A stretch of DNA of 64,000 nucleotides, taken from Pseudomonas putida NBRC 14164. GTDB taxonomy: Bacteria; Pseudomonadota; Gammaproteobacteria; Pseudomonadales; Pseudomonadaceae. The notes under the pieces were generated by a model. That model worked only from the letters and a program-made list of their open reading frames with translations. It ran no database searches and was not told where the DNA came from. Shown here in pieces: positions 42,542 to 53,441 of the stretch (positions are counted from its first letter, which is position 1; each line of letters begins with the position of its first letter). A program made the position numbers and the translations under genes. The stretch spans positions 4,768,501-4,832,500 of the forward strand of contig NC_021505.1 in NCBI RefSeq assembly GCF_000412675.1, written 5' to 3'.

Positions 42542-43951
42542 TTACAACGGTTTGCCGCGGTTGCCGTGCTGGCTGACAAAGCCCTGCACTGCTTTCAGGT
42601 CATTGGCCAGCACCGTGCAACGCTCTTCACGGCTGAACAGGTCACTGAGGTGCGCCGGCAGCTCCAGCGCCTTGCCTACACCCGCCTTTTCCACCGCTTC
42701 CGGGAACTTGACCGGGTGCGCGGTACCCAACACCACCATTGGCGTGTCCAGGCTACGACGGCACTCGCGGGCAGCCTTGACGCCAATCGCGGTGTGCGGG
42801 TCCAGCACTTCACCGGTGGCAGCGAAGACTTCGGCAATGGTCTCGCAGGTCTGCTCGTCGCTGACGGCCAGCGAGTCGAACAGTTTGCGGGCTTCGGTCC
42901 AGCGGCCTTGCTCGACGCTGAAGCCGCCACCTTGCTTGAAGTTGTCCATCAGCTCGGCAATGGAGGCGCCGTTGCGGCCGTGCAGGTCGAACAGCAGGCG
43001 CTCGAAGTTGGACGAGACCATGATGTCCATCGACGGCGACAGGGTCGCGTGCAGGGTGTCCTTGACGTACTGGTTGCCGCTCATGAAGCGGTGCAGGATG
43101 TCGTTGCGGTTGGTGGCGACGATCAGCTGGCTGATCGGCAGGCCCATGTTGCGCGCCAGGTAACCGGCGAAGATGTCGCCGAAGTTGCCGGTTGGTACCG
43201 AGAACGCCACCGAACGTGCCGGGCCGCCCAGCTGCAGGGCTGCGTGGAAGTAGTAGACGATCTGGGCCATGATGCGCGCCCAGTTGATCGAGTTGACTGC
43301 CACCAGGCGGGTGCCCTTGAGGAACGACTGGTCGGCGAAGCTGGCCTTGACCATTTCCTGGCAGTCGTCGAAGTTGCCTTCGATGGCGATGTTGTGGATG
43401 TTGTCCCCGAAGATGGTGGTCATCTGGCGGCGCTGCACTTCCGACACGCGCTGGTGCGGGTGCAGGATGAAGATGTCGACGTTGTCGCAACGGCGGCAGC
43501 CTTCGATGGCGGCGGAACCGGTGTCACCACTGGTGGCGCCAATGATCACCACGCGCTCGTTGCGCTTTGCCAGCACGTGGTCGAGCAGACGGCCGAGCAG
43601 TTGCAGGGCGAAGTCCTTGAACGCCAAGGTCGGGCCGTGGAACAGCTCCAGCACCCACTCGTTGCTGTTCAGCTGACGCAGCGGTGCGACCGCAGCGTGG
43701 GCGAACTCGCCGTAGGTTTCTTCGAGGATCTTCTTGAAATCGGCGTCGGCGATGCTGCCTTCAACGAACGGGCGCATCACGCGGAAAGCCAGCTCGTGGT
43801 ATGGCAGGCCAGCCCAGGAAGCGATTTCTTCCTGGGTGAAGCGTGGCAGGTTTTCTGGCACGTACAGGCCGCCGTCACTGGCCAGGCCAGCCAGCAGCAC
43901 GTCTTCGAAATTCAGGGCCGGTGCCTGGCCGCGGGTACTGATATAGCGCAT
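42542..43951 (-). CDS. thrC: Threonine synthase
   Basis: ThrC converts O-phosphohomoserine to threonine with pyridoxal phosphate. The 469-residue protein has the PLP lysine Lys112 in FHGPTLAFKDFALQL and the phosphate-binding loop GATSGDTGSAA. It is the long (plant/E. coli type II-like) form. It lies 61 bp downstream of hom on the same strand, so the last steps of threonine synthesis are probably one operon. A strong terminator follows. Confidence 0.96.
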   Translation of the reverse strand: MRYISTRGQAPALNFEDVLLAGLASDGGLYVPENLPRFTQEEIASWAGLPYHELAFRVMRPFVEGSIADADFKKILEETYGEFAHAAVAPLRQLNSNEWVLELFHGPTLAFKDFALQLLGRLLDHVLAKRNERVVIIGATSGDTGSAAIEGCRRCDNVDIFILHPHQRVSEVQRRQMTTIFGDNIHNIAIEGNFDDCQEMVKASFADQSFLKGTRLVAVNSINWARIMAQIVYYFHAALQLGGPARSVAFSVPTGNFGDIFAGYLARNMGLPISQLIVATNRNDILHRFMSGNQYVKDTLHATLSPSMDIMVSSNFERLLFDLHGRNGASIAELMDNFKQGGGFSVEQGRWTEARKLFDSLAVSDEQTCETIAEVFAATGEVLDPHTAIGVKAARECRRSLDTPMVVLGTAHPVKFPEAVEKAGVGKALELPAHLSDLFSREERCTVLANDLKAVQGFVSQHGNRGKPL

Positions 43952-44012
43952 GGGTGCAAACCTTCGATGCTGGGGCCGGGGCCGCGCTGGCGGCCCGACG
44001 GCAATAATTTTG

Positions 44013-45317
44013 TCAGTTGAGCTGTTCGACGCGGATACGCACGACCTTGCCGATCACGTCCTGCAGGGCTTCCAGGGCGACGATGGCGTCGTTGATGCTC
44101 TGTTCGACCACACCATGGGTCAGGAGGATCATCGGCACCAGGCCGTCCTGCTCCTCGGCTTCCTTCTGCATGATCGACTCGATGTTGATGCCACGCTCCG
44201 ACAGGATGCTGGCCACCTGGGCCAGTACGCCCGGGTGATCCTTGGCCTGGATGCGCAGGTAGTAGGCGCTTTCGCAGGCTTCGATCGGCAGAATCGGGTG
44301 CGCCGACAGCGAGTCTGGCTGGAAGGCCAGGTGCGGTACGCGGTTTTCCGGGTCGGAGGTCATGGCACGGACCACGTCGACCAGGTCGCCCACCACCGAC
44401 GAAGCAGTAGGCTCCATGCCGGCGCCCGCACCGTAGTACAGGGTGGAACCGGCGGCGTCACCGTTGACCATGACAGCGTTCATCACGCCGTTGACGTTGG
44501 CGATCAGGCGGTCGGCCGGTATCAGCGTCGGGTGCACGCGCAGCTCGATGCCTTCGGCGGTGCGACGCGCCACGCCCAGGTGCTTGATGCGGTAGCCCAG
44601 GGCCTCGGCATAGTTCACGTCAGCAGTGGTCAGCTGGGTAATGCCTTCGGTGTAGGCCTTGTCGAACTGCAGCGGAATGCCAAAAGCGATCGACGCCAGG
44701 ATGGTCAGCTTGTGCGCGGCGTCGATGCCCTCGACGTCGAAGGTCGGGTCGGCTTCGGCGTAACCCAGCGCCTGGGCTTCGGCCAGCACGTCCGGGAAGG
44801 CACGGCCCTTCTCACGCATTTCGGTGAGGATGAAGTTGCCGGTGCCGTTGATGATGCCGGCCAGCCAGTTGATGCGGTTGGCCGACAGGCCTTCGCGGAT
44901 GGCCTTGATCACCGGGATGCCGCCCGCCACGGCCGCTTCGAAGGCGACGATCACGCCCTTCTCGCGGGCCTTGGCAAAGATTTCGTTACCGTGCACGGCA
45001 ATCAGCGCCTTGTTGGCGGTGACCACGTGCTTGCCGTTTTCGATGGCCTTGAGCACCAGGTCGCGGGCGATGGTGTAGCCACCGATCAGCTCGATGACAA
45101 TGTCGATCTCCGGGTTGCTCGCAACTTCGAACACGTCAGCGGTAATGGGGGTACCGGTAATCTGGCAGTTCGGGTTCTGCGAGCGCATGGCGATCTGTGC
45201 CACTTCAATACCGCGCCCGGCACGGCGGGCAATCTCCTCGGCGTTGCGCTGAAGTACATTGAAGGTTCCGCCACCGACGGTCCCCAACCCACAGATGCCT
45301 ACTTTGACCGGTTTCAC
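44013..45317 (-). CDS. hom: Homoserine dehydrogenase
   Basis: This enzyme reduces aspartate semialdehyde to homoserine, the branch point to threonine and methionine. The 434-residue protein has the NAD(P) motif GICGLGTVGGGTFN, a catalytic domain with INGTGNFILTEM and a C-terminal ACT domain (SAYYLRIQAKDHPGVLAQ) for feedback control. The start is a GTG at 45317 with GGGGAG eight bases upstream; the family start KPVKVGICGLG supports it over the longer frame. thrC follows. Confidence 0.96.
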   Translation of the reverse strand: MKPVKVGICGLGTVGGGTFNVLQRNAEEIARRAGRGIEVAQIAMRSQNPNCQITGTPITADVFEVASNPEIDIVIELIGGYTIARDLVLKAIENGKHVVTANKALIAVHGNEIFAKAREKGVIVAFEAAVAGGIPVIKAIREGLSANRINWLAGIINGTGNFILTEMREKGRAFPDVLAEAQALGYAEADPTFDVEGIDAAHKLTILASIAFGIPLQFDKAYTEGITQLTTADVNYAEALGYRIKHLGVARRTAEGIELRVHPTLIPADRLIANVNGVMNAVMVNGDAAGSTLYYGAGAGMEPTASSVVGDLVDVVRAMTSDPENRVPHLAFQPDSLSAHPILPIEACESAYYLRIQAKDHPGVLAQVASILSERGINIESIMQKEAEEQDGLVPMILLTHGVVEQSINDAIVALEALQDVIGKVVRIRVEQLN

Positions 45318-45400
45318 TGTGAACTCCCCATTGAACGGCCGACACCTTCGCCGACCGTGAAACATGCCGTCACCCCATGACGACGGCGTACTGAATTGGA

Positions 45401-46144
45401 TTACTTGGCAAGTGCCAGCTTGGCGACTTGCGGTGCCGGCTGGTAGCCCGGAATGACCTGGCCGCTTTCAAGGACGATGGCCGGCGTGCCATTTACGCCG
45501 ATCGACTGCCCCAACTGGAACTGCTTGCCGACCGGGTTGGCGCACTTGGCGGCCTTGATCTCTTCACCTTCGACCATCTTGTCCATCGCCCCACGGCGAT
45601 CGCTGGAGCACCACACAGCCTGCAACTGCTGGTCACCCGGCGAGCCCAGCCCCTGGCGCGGGAAGGCGACATAGCGCACTTCGATACCGCGACGGTTCAG
45701 CTCGGGCACTTCGGCGTGCAGCTTGTGGCAATACGGGCAGGTGGTGTCGGTGAACACGGTGATGTGCGACTTGGTCTCGCCCTTGGCAGGATAAACCACC
45801 ATCTCGGCCGCTGGAATGCCGTTGATGAGCTTGGCGACGCCCATACGCTCGGTTTTCTCGGTGAGGTTGACCGGCTTGCCGTCCTGGATCTGGAACAGGT
45901 AGCCCTGCATCACGAACTGGCCGTCGGCGCTGGCGTACAGCACGCGGCCGCCCTGCAGCTTGACTTCATACAGGCCGTTCAGCGGGCTGCTGGCCACGCT
46001 TTCGACGGGCACTTCCAGCTCGAGGTTTTGCAGCGATTTGCGGATGGCCTGCTCGGCGACGGCGTTGCTATCGGTTGCCGCGGCAACAGCGAAGGTACTG
46101 GCCAGCGCCAACGCGGCGGCGGCGAAAAACTGGGTCACGCGCAT
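45401..46144 (-). CDS. dsbC: Thiol:disulfide interchange protein DsbC
   Basis: DsbC repairs wrong disulfides in the periplasm. The 247-residue protein has a signal peptide (cleaved near AAA-TDS), an N-terminal dimerisation domain, and a thioredoxin domain with the active site CPYC (Cys136, Cys139). A second disulfide is likely between WCSSD and KCANP. The start MRVTQFF at 46144 is chosen because it starts the signal peptide. It precedes hom by 83 bp and may be co-transcribed with it. Confidence 0.95.
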   Translation of the reverse strand: MRVTQFFAAAALALASTFAVAAATDSNAVAEQAIRKSLQNLELEVPVESVASSPLNGLYEVKLQGGRVLYASADGQFVMQGYLFQIQDGKPVNLTEKTERMGVAKLINGIPAAEMVVYPAKGETKSHITVFTDTTCPYCHKLHAEVPELNRRGIEVRYVAFPRQGLGSPGDQQLQAVWCSSDRRGAMDKMVEGEEIKAAKCANPVGKQFQLGQSIGVNGTPAIVLESGQVIPGYQPAPQVAKLALAK

Positions 46145-46297
46145 GGGAACTCCTGAAGGCGGACAGGGACCGGAGGGCGCCACCTGCGGAAAAGACGCGG
46201 TGGCTGTGCGGCCCTTGGTGCAAACCGCCCAAGCCTACCACATCACACCACCGGTGAAGGGCCTTGCAAGGACCAGTCGGCGGAACATGAAAAACAT

Positions 46298-47194
46298 TCA
46301 TCCACGCGGGTGGTGCTGCGCGTGCAACTGCTGCAGGCGGGCCTTGGCGACGTGGGTGTAGATCTGGGTGGTCGAAAGGTCGCTGTGACCAAGCAGCATC
46401 TGCACCACGCGCAGGTCGGCGCCATGGTTGAGCAGGTGGGTGGCGAACGCGTGGCGCAGCGTGTGCGGCGACAGCGATTTGTCGATACCTGCCACCCGGG
46501 CATGGTGCTTGATGCGGTGCCAGAAAGTCTGGCGGGTCATCTGCTCGCCGCGCTGGCTGGGGAACAGCACATCGCTGGGGCGGCCATTGAGCAACTCGGC
46601 ACGGCCATTGCGCTGGTAGCGCTCCAGCCACACCACTGCCTCCTCGCCCATGGGCACCAGGCGCTCCTTGCTGCCCTTGCCCATCACCCGCAGCACACCC
46701 TGGCGCAGGTTGACCTGGTCGAGGGTCAGGCTGACCAGCTCGGTGACGCGCAGGCCGCACGCATAGAGCACTTCGAGCATGGCGCGGTCGCGCTGGCCGA
46801 TGGCTTCGCCCAGGTCCGGGGCCTGCAGCAAGGCTTCAACGTCGGCTTCGGACAACGACTTGGGCAGCGGCTTGCCTAGTTGCGGCATGTCGACCTGCAG
46901 GGTCGGGTCTACCGCCACCAGCTTTTCCCGCAGCAGATAGCGGAAGAAACCGCGCAGGCCGGACAGGAAGCGCGCCGTGGAGCGTGGCTTGTAGCCCTGA
47001 TCGAGGCGCCAGGCCAGGTGGTCGAGGATCAGGTCACGGCCGGCGTCGGGCAGGGAAACCGAATGTTCCTGCAACCAGCCGTTGAACAGCGCCAGATCGC
47101 TGCGGTAGGACACGCGGGTGTTGTCGGACAGGCCTTTTTCAAGCCACAGGGCGTCGAGAAACTGGTCGATCAGGGGGTGGTCGAGGGCGGGCAT
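46298..47194 (-). CDS. xerD: Tyrosine recombinase XerD
   Basis: XerD resolves chromosome dimers at dif with XerC and FtsK. The 298-residue protein has the N-terminal SAM-like core-binding domain and the catalytic domain with Arg149, Lys173, His244, Arg247, His270 and nucleophile Tyr279 (TQIYTHV). It is the host enzyme, not a phage integrase: length, neighbours (dsbC, hom) and the absence of att sites all fit. Confidence 0.96.
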   Translation of the reverse strand: MPALDHPLIDQFLDALWLEKGLSDNTRVSYRSDLALFNGWLQEHSVSLPDAGRDLILDHLAWRLDQGYKPRSTARFLSGLRGFFRYLLREKLVAVDPTLQVDMPQLGKPLPKSLSEADVEALLQAPDLGEAIGQRDRAMLEVLYACGLRVTELVSLTLDQVNLRQGVLRVMGKGSKERLVPMGEEAVVWLERYQRNGRAELLNGRPSDVLFPSQRGEQMTRQTFWHRIKHHARVAGIDKSLSPHTLRHAFATHLLNHGADLRVVQMLLGHSDLSTTQIYTHVAKARLQQLHAQHHPRG

Positions 47195-47262
47195 GAAGAC
47201 TCGGTGGCAAACGGCGAATTGGCGCTTAGTCTTTCATAACACTGCAGGCATAGGGAGCCCGT

Positions 47263-49068
47263 ATGAACGAACAGCAGATTCTTCTCAGCGTCGGTGGTAT
47301 CGGTGCCGCTGCGCTTGCCTGCCAATGGCTGGCCTGGCGCCTGAAACTACCGGCGATTCTATTTCTGCTGCTGGCCGGGATCATCGCAGGGCCGGCACTG
47401 GGCTGGCTCGACCCCGAGGCGCTGTTCGGCCCATTGCTGATGCCGCTGGTGTCGCTGGCCGTGGCGCTGATCCTGTTCGAAGGCAGCCTGACCCTGCACC
47501 TGTCGCAGTGGCGCGAGATCGGCAGCGTGGTGCATCGCCTTGTCACCGTCGGCGCATTGGTCACCTGGCTGGTGATCGCCCTGGCGACCCACTGGTTGCT
47601 CGGGTTCGACTGGCCGCTGTCTATCCTGTTCGGCACCTTGACCCTGGTGACCGGCCCCACGGTAATCGTGCCCATGCTGCGTGTAGTGCGGCCAAAGTCG
47701 ACCATCGCCAATATCCTGCGCTGGGAAGGGATCATGATCGACCCGATCGGCGCGCTGCTCGCCGTGGTGGTGTACAGCTTCATCATCGCCAGCGCCGACG
47801 GCAACGGCCTGAGCCAGAGCCTGACCACCTTTGCCGGGGTGATTTTTTGCGGCAGTGCCCTGGGCGCGGCCGGTGGGTGGCTACTGGGGCAGATCATGCG
47901 CGAGCAGTGGCTACCAGAGTATCTGCACAATTTGGCCTCGCTGGCGGCTGTGCTGGGTATTTTCATCGCCGCCAACCAGATAATGCACGAGTCCGGGTTG
48001 CTGGCGGTGACCGTGATGGGGATGTGGCTGGCCAACATGCGCGGGGTCGATGTGCGGCAAATCCTGCACTTCAAGGAAAACCTCAGCGTGCTGCTGATTT
48101 CCGGTCTGTTCATCCTGCTGGCTGCGCGCCTTAACCTGCATGCCCTGCTGGGGCTCGGCCCGGCAGTATTGGCATTGCTGCTGGTGATCCAGTTGCTGGC
48201 ACGCCCGCTCAACGTATGGCTGGCCACACTGGGCTCGTCACTCAGCTGGCGGGAGCGCACGCTGCTGGCGTGGATCGCGCCACGCGGTATCGTTGCTGCA
48301 GCCGTTTCGGCGATTTTCGCCATCCGCCTGCACCAGGCTGGCCACGAGGACGCCTTGCTGCTGGTACCGCTCACCTTCGCCGTGATCATCGGCACGGTGG
48401 TACTGCAAAGCGCCACGGCCAGGCCGCTGGCGCGCCTGCTGAAGGTCGCCGAACCGGCACCCAGCGGGTTTCTCATCGTCGGTGCCAACGGGCCGGCCCG
48501 GGCCATCGCCAAAGCCCTGCAACAATTGGGCTGCCGGGTTTTACTGACGGATTCCAGCTGGGAAAACATTCGCGCCGCGCGCATGGACGGGCTACCGACT
48601 TATTTTGGCAACCCCGCCTCGCAGCATGCCGACGCCCACCTGGACCTGGTCGGGCTCGGGCACTTGCTTGGCCTCTCCCCCGCCGGCGAAATCAATGCCC
48701 TGGCCTGCGCCAGGTTCCGCCATGATTTCGGCCACGGCCGGCTGTTCGTGCTGGCAAGCGGCCTGGAGAAACAACGCAGCGACAAGCATCGGGCGGCCGA
48801 GGAGCACCGCGGGCACTTGCTGGGGGCCAGCTCGATGACGTATCTGCAACTGGCCAACCGCTTGCACCAGGGCGCCGAGCTGTACAGCACCAACCTGACC
48901 GAAGGCTTTGATTGGGACGCCTACCAGGCCCTGCACGGCGAGCGTGCACACTTGCTATTTGCTCGCGACGGGCATGGCTGGGTGCATGTAGCCAGCCCCG
49001 ACAACCCGTTGCAGCCGCAACCGGGGTGGACCTTGGTGGCACTGATCGAACCAGCGCCGCAAGCATGA
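47263..49068 (+). CDS. CPA1-type cation/proton antiporter with C-terminal nucleotide-binding-like domain
   Basis: This 601-residue inner-membrane protein exchanges Na+ or K+ for protons. About 12 helices span residues 1-395. A conserved core helix end is seen in WIAPRGIVAAAVSAIFAI and VTGPTVIVPMLRVVRP. The C-terminal 200 residues begin with a TrkA-N-like strand (GFLIVGANGPARAIAKALQQ) and may sense nucleotides. GGGAG precedes the ATG. Exact ion specificity cannot be read. Confidence 0.88.
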   Translation: MNEQQILLSVGGIGAAALACQWLAWRLKLPAILFLLLAGIIAGPALGWLDPEALFGPLLMPLVSLAVALILFEGSLTLHLSQWREIGSVVHRLVTVGALVTWLVIALATHWLLGFDWPLSILFGTLTLVTGPTVIVPMLRVVRPKSTIANILRWEGIMIDPIGALLAVVVYSFIIASADGNGLSQSLTTFAGVIFCGSALGAAGGWLLGQIMREQWLPEYLHNLASLAAVLGIFIAANQIMHESGLLAVTVMGMWLANMRGVDVRQILHFKENLSVLLISGLFILLAARLNLHALLGLGPAVLALLLVIQLLARPLNVWLATLGSSLSWRERTLLAWIAPRGIVAAAVSAIFAIRLHQAGHEDALLLVPLTFAVIIGTVVLQSATARPLARLLKVAEPAPSGFLIVGANGPARAIAKALQQLGCRVLLTDSSWENIRAARMDGLPTYFGNPASQHADAHLDLVGLGHLLGLSPAGEINALACARFRHDFGHGRLFVLASGLEKQRSDKHRAAEEHRGHLLGASSMTYLQLANRLHQGAELYSTNLTEGFDWDAYQALHGERAHLLFARDGHGWVHVASPDNPLQPQPGWTLVALIEPAPQA

Positions 49069-49071
49069 TAC

Positions 49072-49479
49072 TCAGGCGCCTGGCAGCACCGGCACCGGGC
49101 GCTTGTCTTCATCAATGGCGACGAAACTGAAGACACCGTGAATCGCCCGCTCGCGGCCGTCCAGGTACATGTTCTCGACAAACACGTCCACCTGCACCTG
49201 CAGGCTGGTATTGCCGACCTTGATTACCGAGCCCACCAATTCGACGATCGAGCCCGCCGGGATCGGGTGCTTGAAGTCGATGCGGTCAGTGGACACGGTC
49301 ACCAGCGGCAGGCGACAGAAGCGCGTGGCGGCAATGAACGACACTTCGTCCATCCAGGCCAGGGCGGTGCCGCCGAACAGGGTGTTGTGGTGGTTGGTGG
49401 TGTTGGGGAACACCGCCTTGGTCACGCGGGTCACCGACAACTCGGTGCGGCGCTGGATTTCCTGGTCTCGGGTAGTCAT
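49072..49479 (-). CDS. Acyl-CoA thioesterase (YciA/hotdog family)
   Basis: This hotdog-fold enzyme of about 135 residues hydrolyses acyl-CoA thioesters. Features are VFPNTTNHHNTLFGGTALAW, MDEVSFIAATRFC with the catalytic Asp, and VSTDRIDFKHPIPAGSIVEL. The start MTTRDQEIQRR at 49479 is chosen over the longer frame to 49503 by family length; the ribosome binding site is weak. It is convergent with the antiporter gene with only three bases between them. Confidence 0.9.
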   Translation of the reverse strand: MTTRDQEIQRRTELSVTRVTKAVFPNTTNHHNTLFGGTALAWMDEVSFIAATRFCRLPLVTVSTDRIDFKHPIPAGSIVELVGSVIKVGNTSLQVQVDVFVENMYLDGRERAIHGVFSFVAIDEDKRPVPVLPGA

Positions 49480-49508
49480 GGCAATCACATCTTCGGGGTT
49501 CAAAACGC

Positions 49509-49536
49509 AAAAAAGCAGCCCGAAGGCTGCTTTTTT
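49509..49536 (-). terminator. Bidirectional terminator after rplS
   Basis: AAAAAAGCAGCC, loop CGAA and GGCTGCTTTTTT form a symmetric hairpin. It ends the rpsP-rimM-trmD-rplS transcript, 36 bp past the rplS stop. Confidence 0.92.
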
Positions 49537-49572
49537 CTCGCTAGGCGGCCTTGGCCACCGGGCAAACTGTCC

Positions 49573-49923
49573 TCAGGACAGTTTTTCCTTGATGCGAGCG
49601 GCTTTGCCGGACAGGTCGCGCAGGTAGTACAGCTTGGCTTTACGCACGTCACCACGACGTTTCACGGCCAGGCTGTCGATTTGCGGGCTGTAGGTCTGGA
49701 AGGTACGCTCAACACCAACGCCGCTCGAGATCTTGCGCACGGTGAAGGCGCTGTTCAGACCACGGTTACGCTTGGCGATAACAACGCCTTCGAACGCCTG
49801 CAGACGGGAACGCTCACCTTCCTTCACTTTAACCTGAACGACAACGGTGTCGCCTGGTGCGAAGGTCGGGATTTCCTTGCTCATCTGCTCTGCTTCGAGC
49901 TGCTGGATGATTTTGTTAGTCAT
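49573..49923 (-). CDS. rplS: 50S ribosomal protein L19
   Basis: L19 lies at the 30S-50S interface. The 116-residue protein has the family pattern TNKIIQQLEAEQMSKEIPTF, then FAPGDTVVVQVKVKEGERSR, and FQTYSPQIDSLAVKRRGDV. It is the last gene of the rpsP-rimM-trmD-rplS operon, 43 bp after trmD. Confidence 0.97.
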   Translation of the reverse strand: MTNKIIQQLEAEQMSKEIPTFAPGDTVVVQVKVKEGERSRLQAFEGVVIAKRNRGLNSAFTVRKISSGVGVERTFQTYSPQIDSLAVKRRGDVRKAKLYYLRDLSGKAARIKEKLS

Positions 49924-49966
49924 GCTGTGCTCCTAAGGTGGACAAACGTGATCCACCATCGATACG

Positions 49967-50719
49967 TTAACTATCGTTCCGCTCGCGGAGGTATTCCTCG
50001 AGCAGCTTTTTCTCTTCTCCAGAAAGTGAGCGACTTTCCAGAAGATCGGCGCGTCGTTCGAAGGTCCTACCAAGGGACTGCTTCATCCGCCATCGCCGGA
50101 TATGTGCATGGTTGCCACTTAGCAACACGTCGGGAACACGCTGATCCGCATACACCTCAGGTCGGGTGTAGTGCGGGCAATCCAGCAAGCCATCGGTGAA
50201 GGAATCTTCCTCCGCCGAGCCTACATGCCCTAAAGCTCCGGGCAGCAGCCGCGTAACCGCATCGATCAGTACCATGGCCGGTAGCTCACCACCGGAAAGC
50301 ACATAGTCGCCAATCGACCACTCTTCATCGACATAAGCATCAATAAAACGCTCGTCAATGCCTTCATAACGGCCGGCGATCAGGATCAAAGATTCCTGTT
50401 CGGCCAAGCCTTTGACCGCTTGCTGATCCAGCTTGCGGCCTTGTGGCGAAAGGTAGATTACCTTTGCCGATGCTCCGGTCGCTTGCCTGGCACTGGCCAG
50501 CGCATCTTCCAGAGGCTTGATCTTCATCACCATCCCCGGACCACCGCCAAAAGGCCGATCATCCACCGTGTGGTGGCGATCACTGGTGTAGTCCCGCGGA
50601 TTCCAGCAAGTGACTTGCAACAAGCCCTGCTTCACCGCGCGGCTGGTAATGCCGTACTCCGTAATGGCCGAGAACATCTCGGGGAACAACGTGATGACTT
50701 CTACGCGAAGGTTACCCAT
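49967..50719 (-). CDS. trmD: tRNA (guanine(37)-N(1))-methyltransferase TrmD
   Basis: TrmD makes m1G37 in tRNAs for Leu, Pro and Arg, preventing frameshifts. The 250-residue SPOUT-fold enzyme has the trefoil knot region IGDYVLSGGELPAMVLIDAV and the SAM-site GRYEGIDERFIDAYVDEEW. It starts three bases after the rimM stop codon and precedes rplS. Confidence 0.97.
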   Translation of the reverse strand: MGNLRVEVITLFPEMFSAITEYGITSRAVKQGLLQVTCWNPRDYTSDRHHTVDDRPFGGGPGMVMKIKPLEDALASARQATGASAKVIYLSPQGRKLDQQAVKGLAEQESLILIAGRYEGIDERFIDAYVDEEWSIGDYVLSGGELPAMVLIDAVTRLLPGALGHVGSAEEDSFTDGLLDCPHYTRPEVYADQRVPDVLLSGNHAHIRRWRMKQSLGRTFERRADLLESRSLSGEEKKLLEEYLRERNDS

Positions 50720-50722
50720 CAG

Positions 50723-51259
50723 TTAGAAATCCGCGTCCCATTCGACCCGCATCACACCGGCTTCAAGGTCGACTGCCAGCACACATTGCGCCGTATAGGG
50801 CAACAAGCGCTCACGGTCATCCAGGCTGCCTGCGCAAGGCTTGACCACCATTACATCGTTCGCGCCGGTCTCCAACAGGTGATCAACCGTGCCGAACAGC
50901 TGTTCGTCCTGGTTGATGACTTTCAGACCGACCAACTGGTACCAGTAGTACTCGTCGTCCGTCAGGTTGGGCAAAAGGCTGCGCGAGATGCAAATCTCGT
51001 AACCGCTCAGAAGACGCGCTTCGTCACGATCGTCGAGCCCTTTGAGCTTGGCGACCAGCTCCTTTTTATTGGAACGGCCACTGACCAGCTCAACCTGCTT
51101 GACCGACCCTTCGCGCCGAAGCGTCCAGTTACGGTAATCCAACAGGTTTTCAATCGGATCGGTAAAGGAATACACCTTCACCTCGCCGCGAACGCCGTGA
51201 ACCGAAAAAATCTTGCCAACGACGATGAGGTCGTCAGCCTTTTCTGGCGTCGCGTTCAT
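50723..51259 (-). CDS. rimM: Ribosome maturation factor RimM
   Basis: RimM binds S19 and helps 30S assembly. The 178-residue protein starts with the beta-barrel domain IVVGKIFSVHGVRGEVKVYS and ends with a PRC-barrel domain (DDEYYWYQLVGLKVINQDE). It starts five bases after the rpsP stop and ends three bases before trmD. Confidence 0.96.
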   Translation of the reverse strand: MNATPEKADDLIVVGKIFSVHGVRGEVKVYSFTDPIENLLDYRNWTLRREGSVKQVELVSGRSNKKELVAKLKGLDDRDEARLLSGYEICISRSLLPNLTDDEYYWYQLVGLKVINQDEQLFGTVDHLLETGANDVMVVKPCAGSLDDRERLLPYTAQCVLAVDLEAGVMRVEWDADF

Positions 51260-51264
51260 ACGGT

Positions 51265-51516
51265 TCAGGCAGCAGCCTTGGCCGCTTCCTTCAGCAGCTG
51301 AGCAACACGCTCAGACGGCTGTGCGCCGATGCTCAGCCAGTGAGCAACGCGGTCTTGTTTAACGGACAGACGAACTTCCTGACCACGAGCGATCGGGTTG
51401 AAGAAGCCAACCTGTTCGATGTGGGAGCCGTCACGCGGGTTACGCGAGTCGGTTACGGTCAGTTGGTAAAACGGGCGCTTTTTGGAGCCGCCACGGGCAA
51501 GACGAATGGTAAGCAT
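51265..51516 (-). CDS. rpsP: 30S ribosomal protein S16
   Basis: S16 is an 83-residue primary binding protein in 30S assembly. The start MLTIRLARGGSKKRPFYQL at 51516 is the family start; the longer frame is not coding. It is the first gene of the operon with rimM, trmD and rplS. The promoter should lie in the 235-bp gap toward ffh. Confidence 0.97.
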   Translation of the reverse strand: MLTIRLARGGSKKRPFYQLTVTDSRNPRDGSHIEQVGFFNPIARGQEVRLSVKQDRVAHWLSIGAQPSERVAQLLKEAAKAAA

Positions 51517-51695
51517 TGAACATCGTTCCTGTAGTCGGTGCTGCAAATCATGATGCACAGCGGGCACACGGGTGCCCGAAAGGCCGCACATTCTCAAGGA
51601 ATATACGGACATTTGCAAATGCCTTTTTACTTCAAATAAAACGGCCAGCCTGCTGATCTGCTATTAAGCCGCCTCATCATAGGGGCGGCGGTGTT

Positions 51696-51739
51696 CCCGC
51701 CGAAGCGGGTTCCGGTCAGTGGCGGAGTTGCCGCCACTG
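51696..51739 (-). terminator. Two hairpins after ffh
   Basis: On the minus strand CAGTGGCGG, a 5-base loop and CCGCCACTG (51717-51739) come first, 13 bp past the ffh stop, followed by CCCGC/GCGGG (51696-51709). Neither has a U-run, so termination may depend on Rho or the hairpins may protect the mRNA end. Confidence 0.5.
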
Positions 51740-51751
51740 GCCTGAATCTGT

Positions 51752-53128
<1,377 letters not shown>

Positions 53129-53441
53129 GGTGATCCTTTCAGGCCCAGTAAAAGCCGAGGTTTGTCAGGCACCCTGGGGGAAATACACACCCGCCGGGCA
53201 CAGCAAGGCGGCGATTATAGCGAAGTGCGGCGGCGGCGCACACCTTGGGAGATATTCGGTGGCTGCACTGCCCCCTTCGCGGGCACGCCCGCTCCCACAG
53301 GATCTTCACTACACTGGAGGCTTGCACGGTACCTGTGGGAGCGGGTTCACCCGCGAATGCCGTTACGCGGTCTGCCAGTCTTCCTAGAGCGGCGGAATCT
53401 ATGCCAAACTCCGTCTCTTTAAGGCTCGCCAACCAGGACTT
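53129..53441. other. Divergent promoter region between ffh and the ypjD-like gene (313 bp)
   Basis: It contains a REP pair at 53274-53357 and the upstream regions of two divergent genes. I see no gene. A row of CGGCGGCGG near 53230 is the only other compositional feature. Confidence 0.6.
53274..53357. repeat. REP pair with mismatched alleles
   Basis: The left unit has stem GGGCACGCCC and the right one GGGTGAACCC (read in the same sense), both ending in GCTCCCAC facing inward. It is the only facing pair in the window whose two units carry different stems. Confidence 0.8.

Noticed and set aside
42197..45380. Long plus-strand frames of 607 and 476 codons
   Set aside because: They are antisense shadows of thrC and hom, which have full catalytic motifs and normal lengths.
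46298..47194. Tyrosine recombinase as a sign of a prophage or integrative element
   Set aside because: Its length and neighbours are those of chromosomal xerD, and there are no phage genes or attachment repeats nearby.
47226..48584. A 452-codon minus-strand frame
   Set aside because: It is antisense to the cation/proton antiporter and has a Ser/Arg/Thr-rich composition typical of shadow frames.
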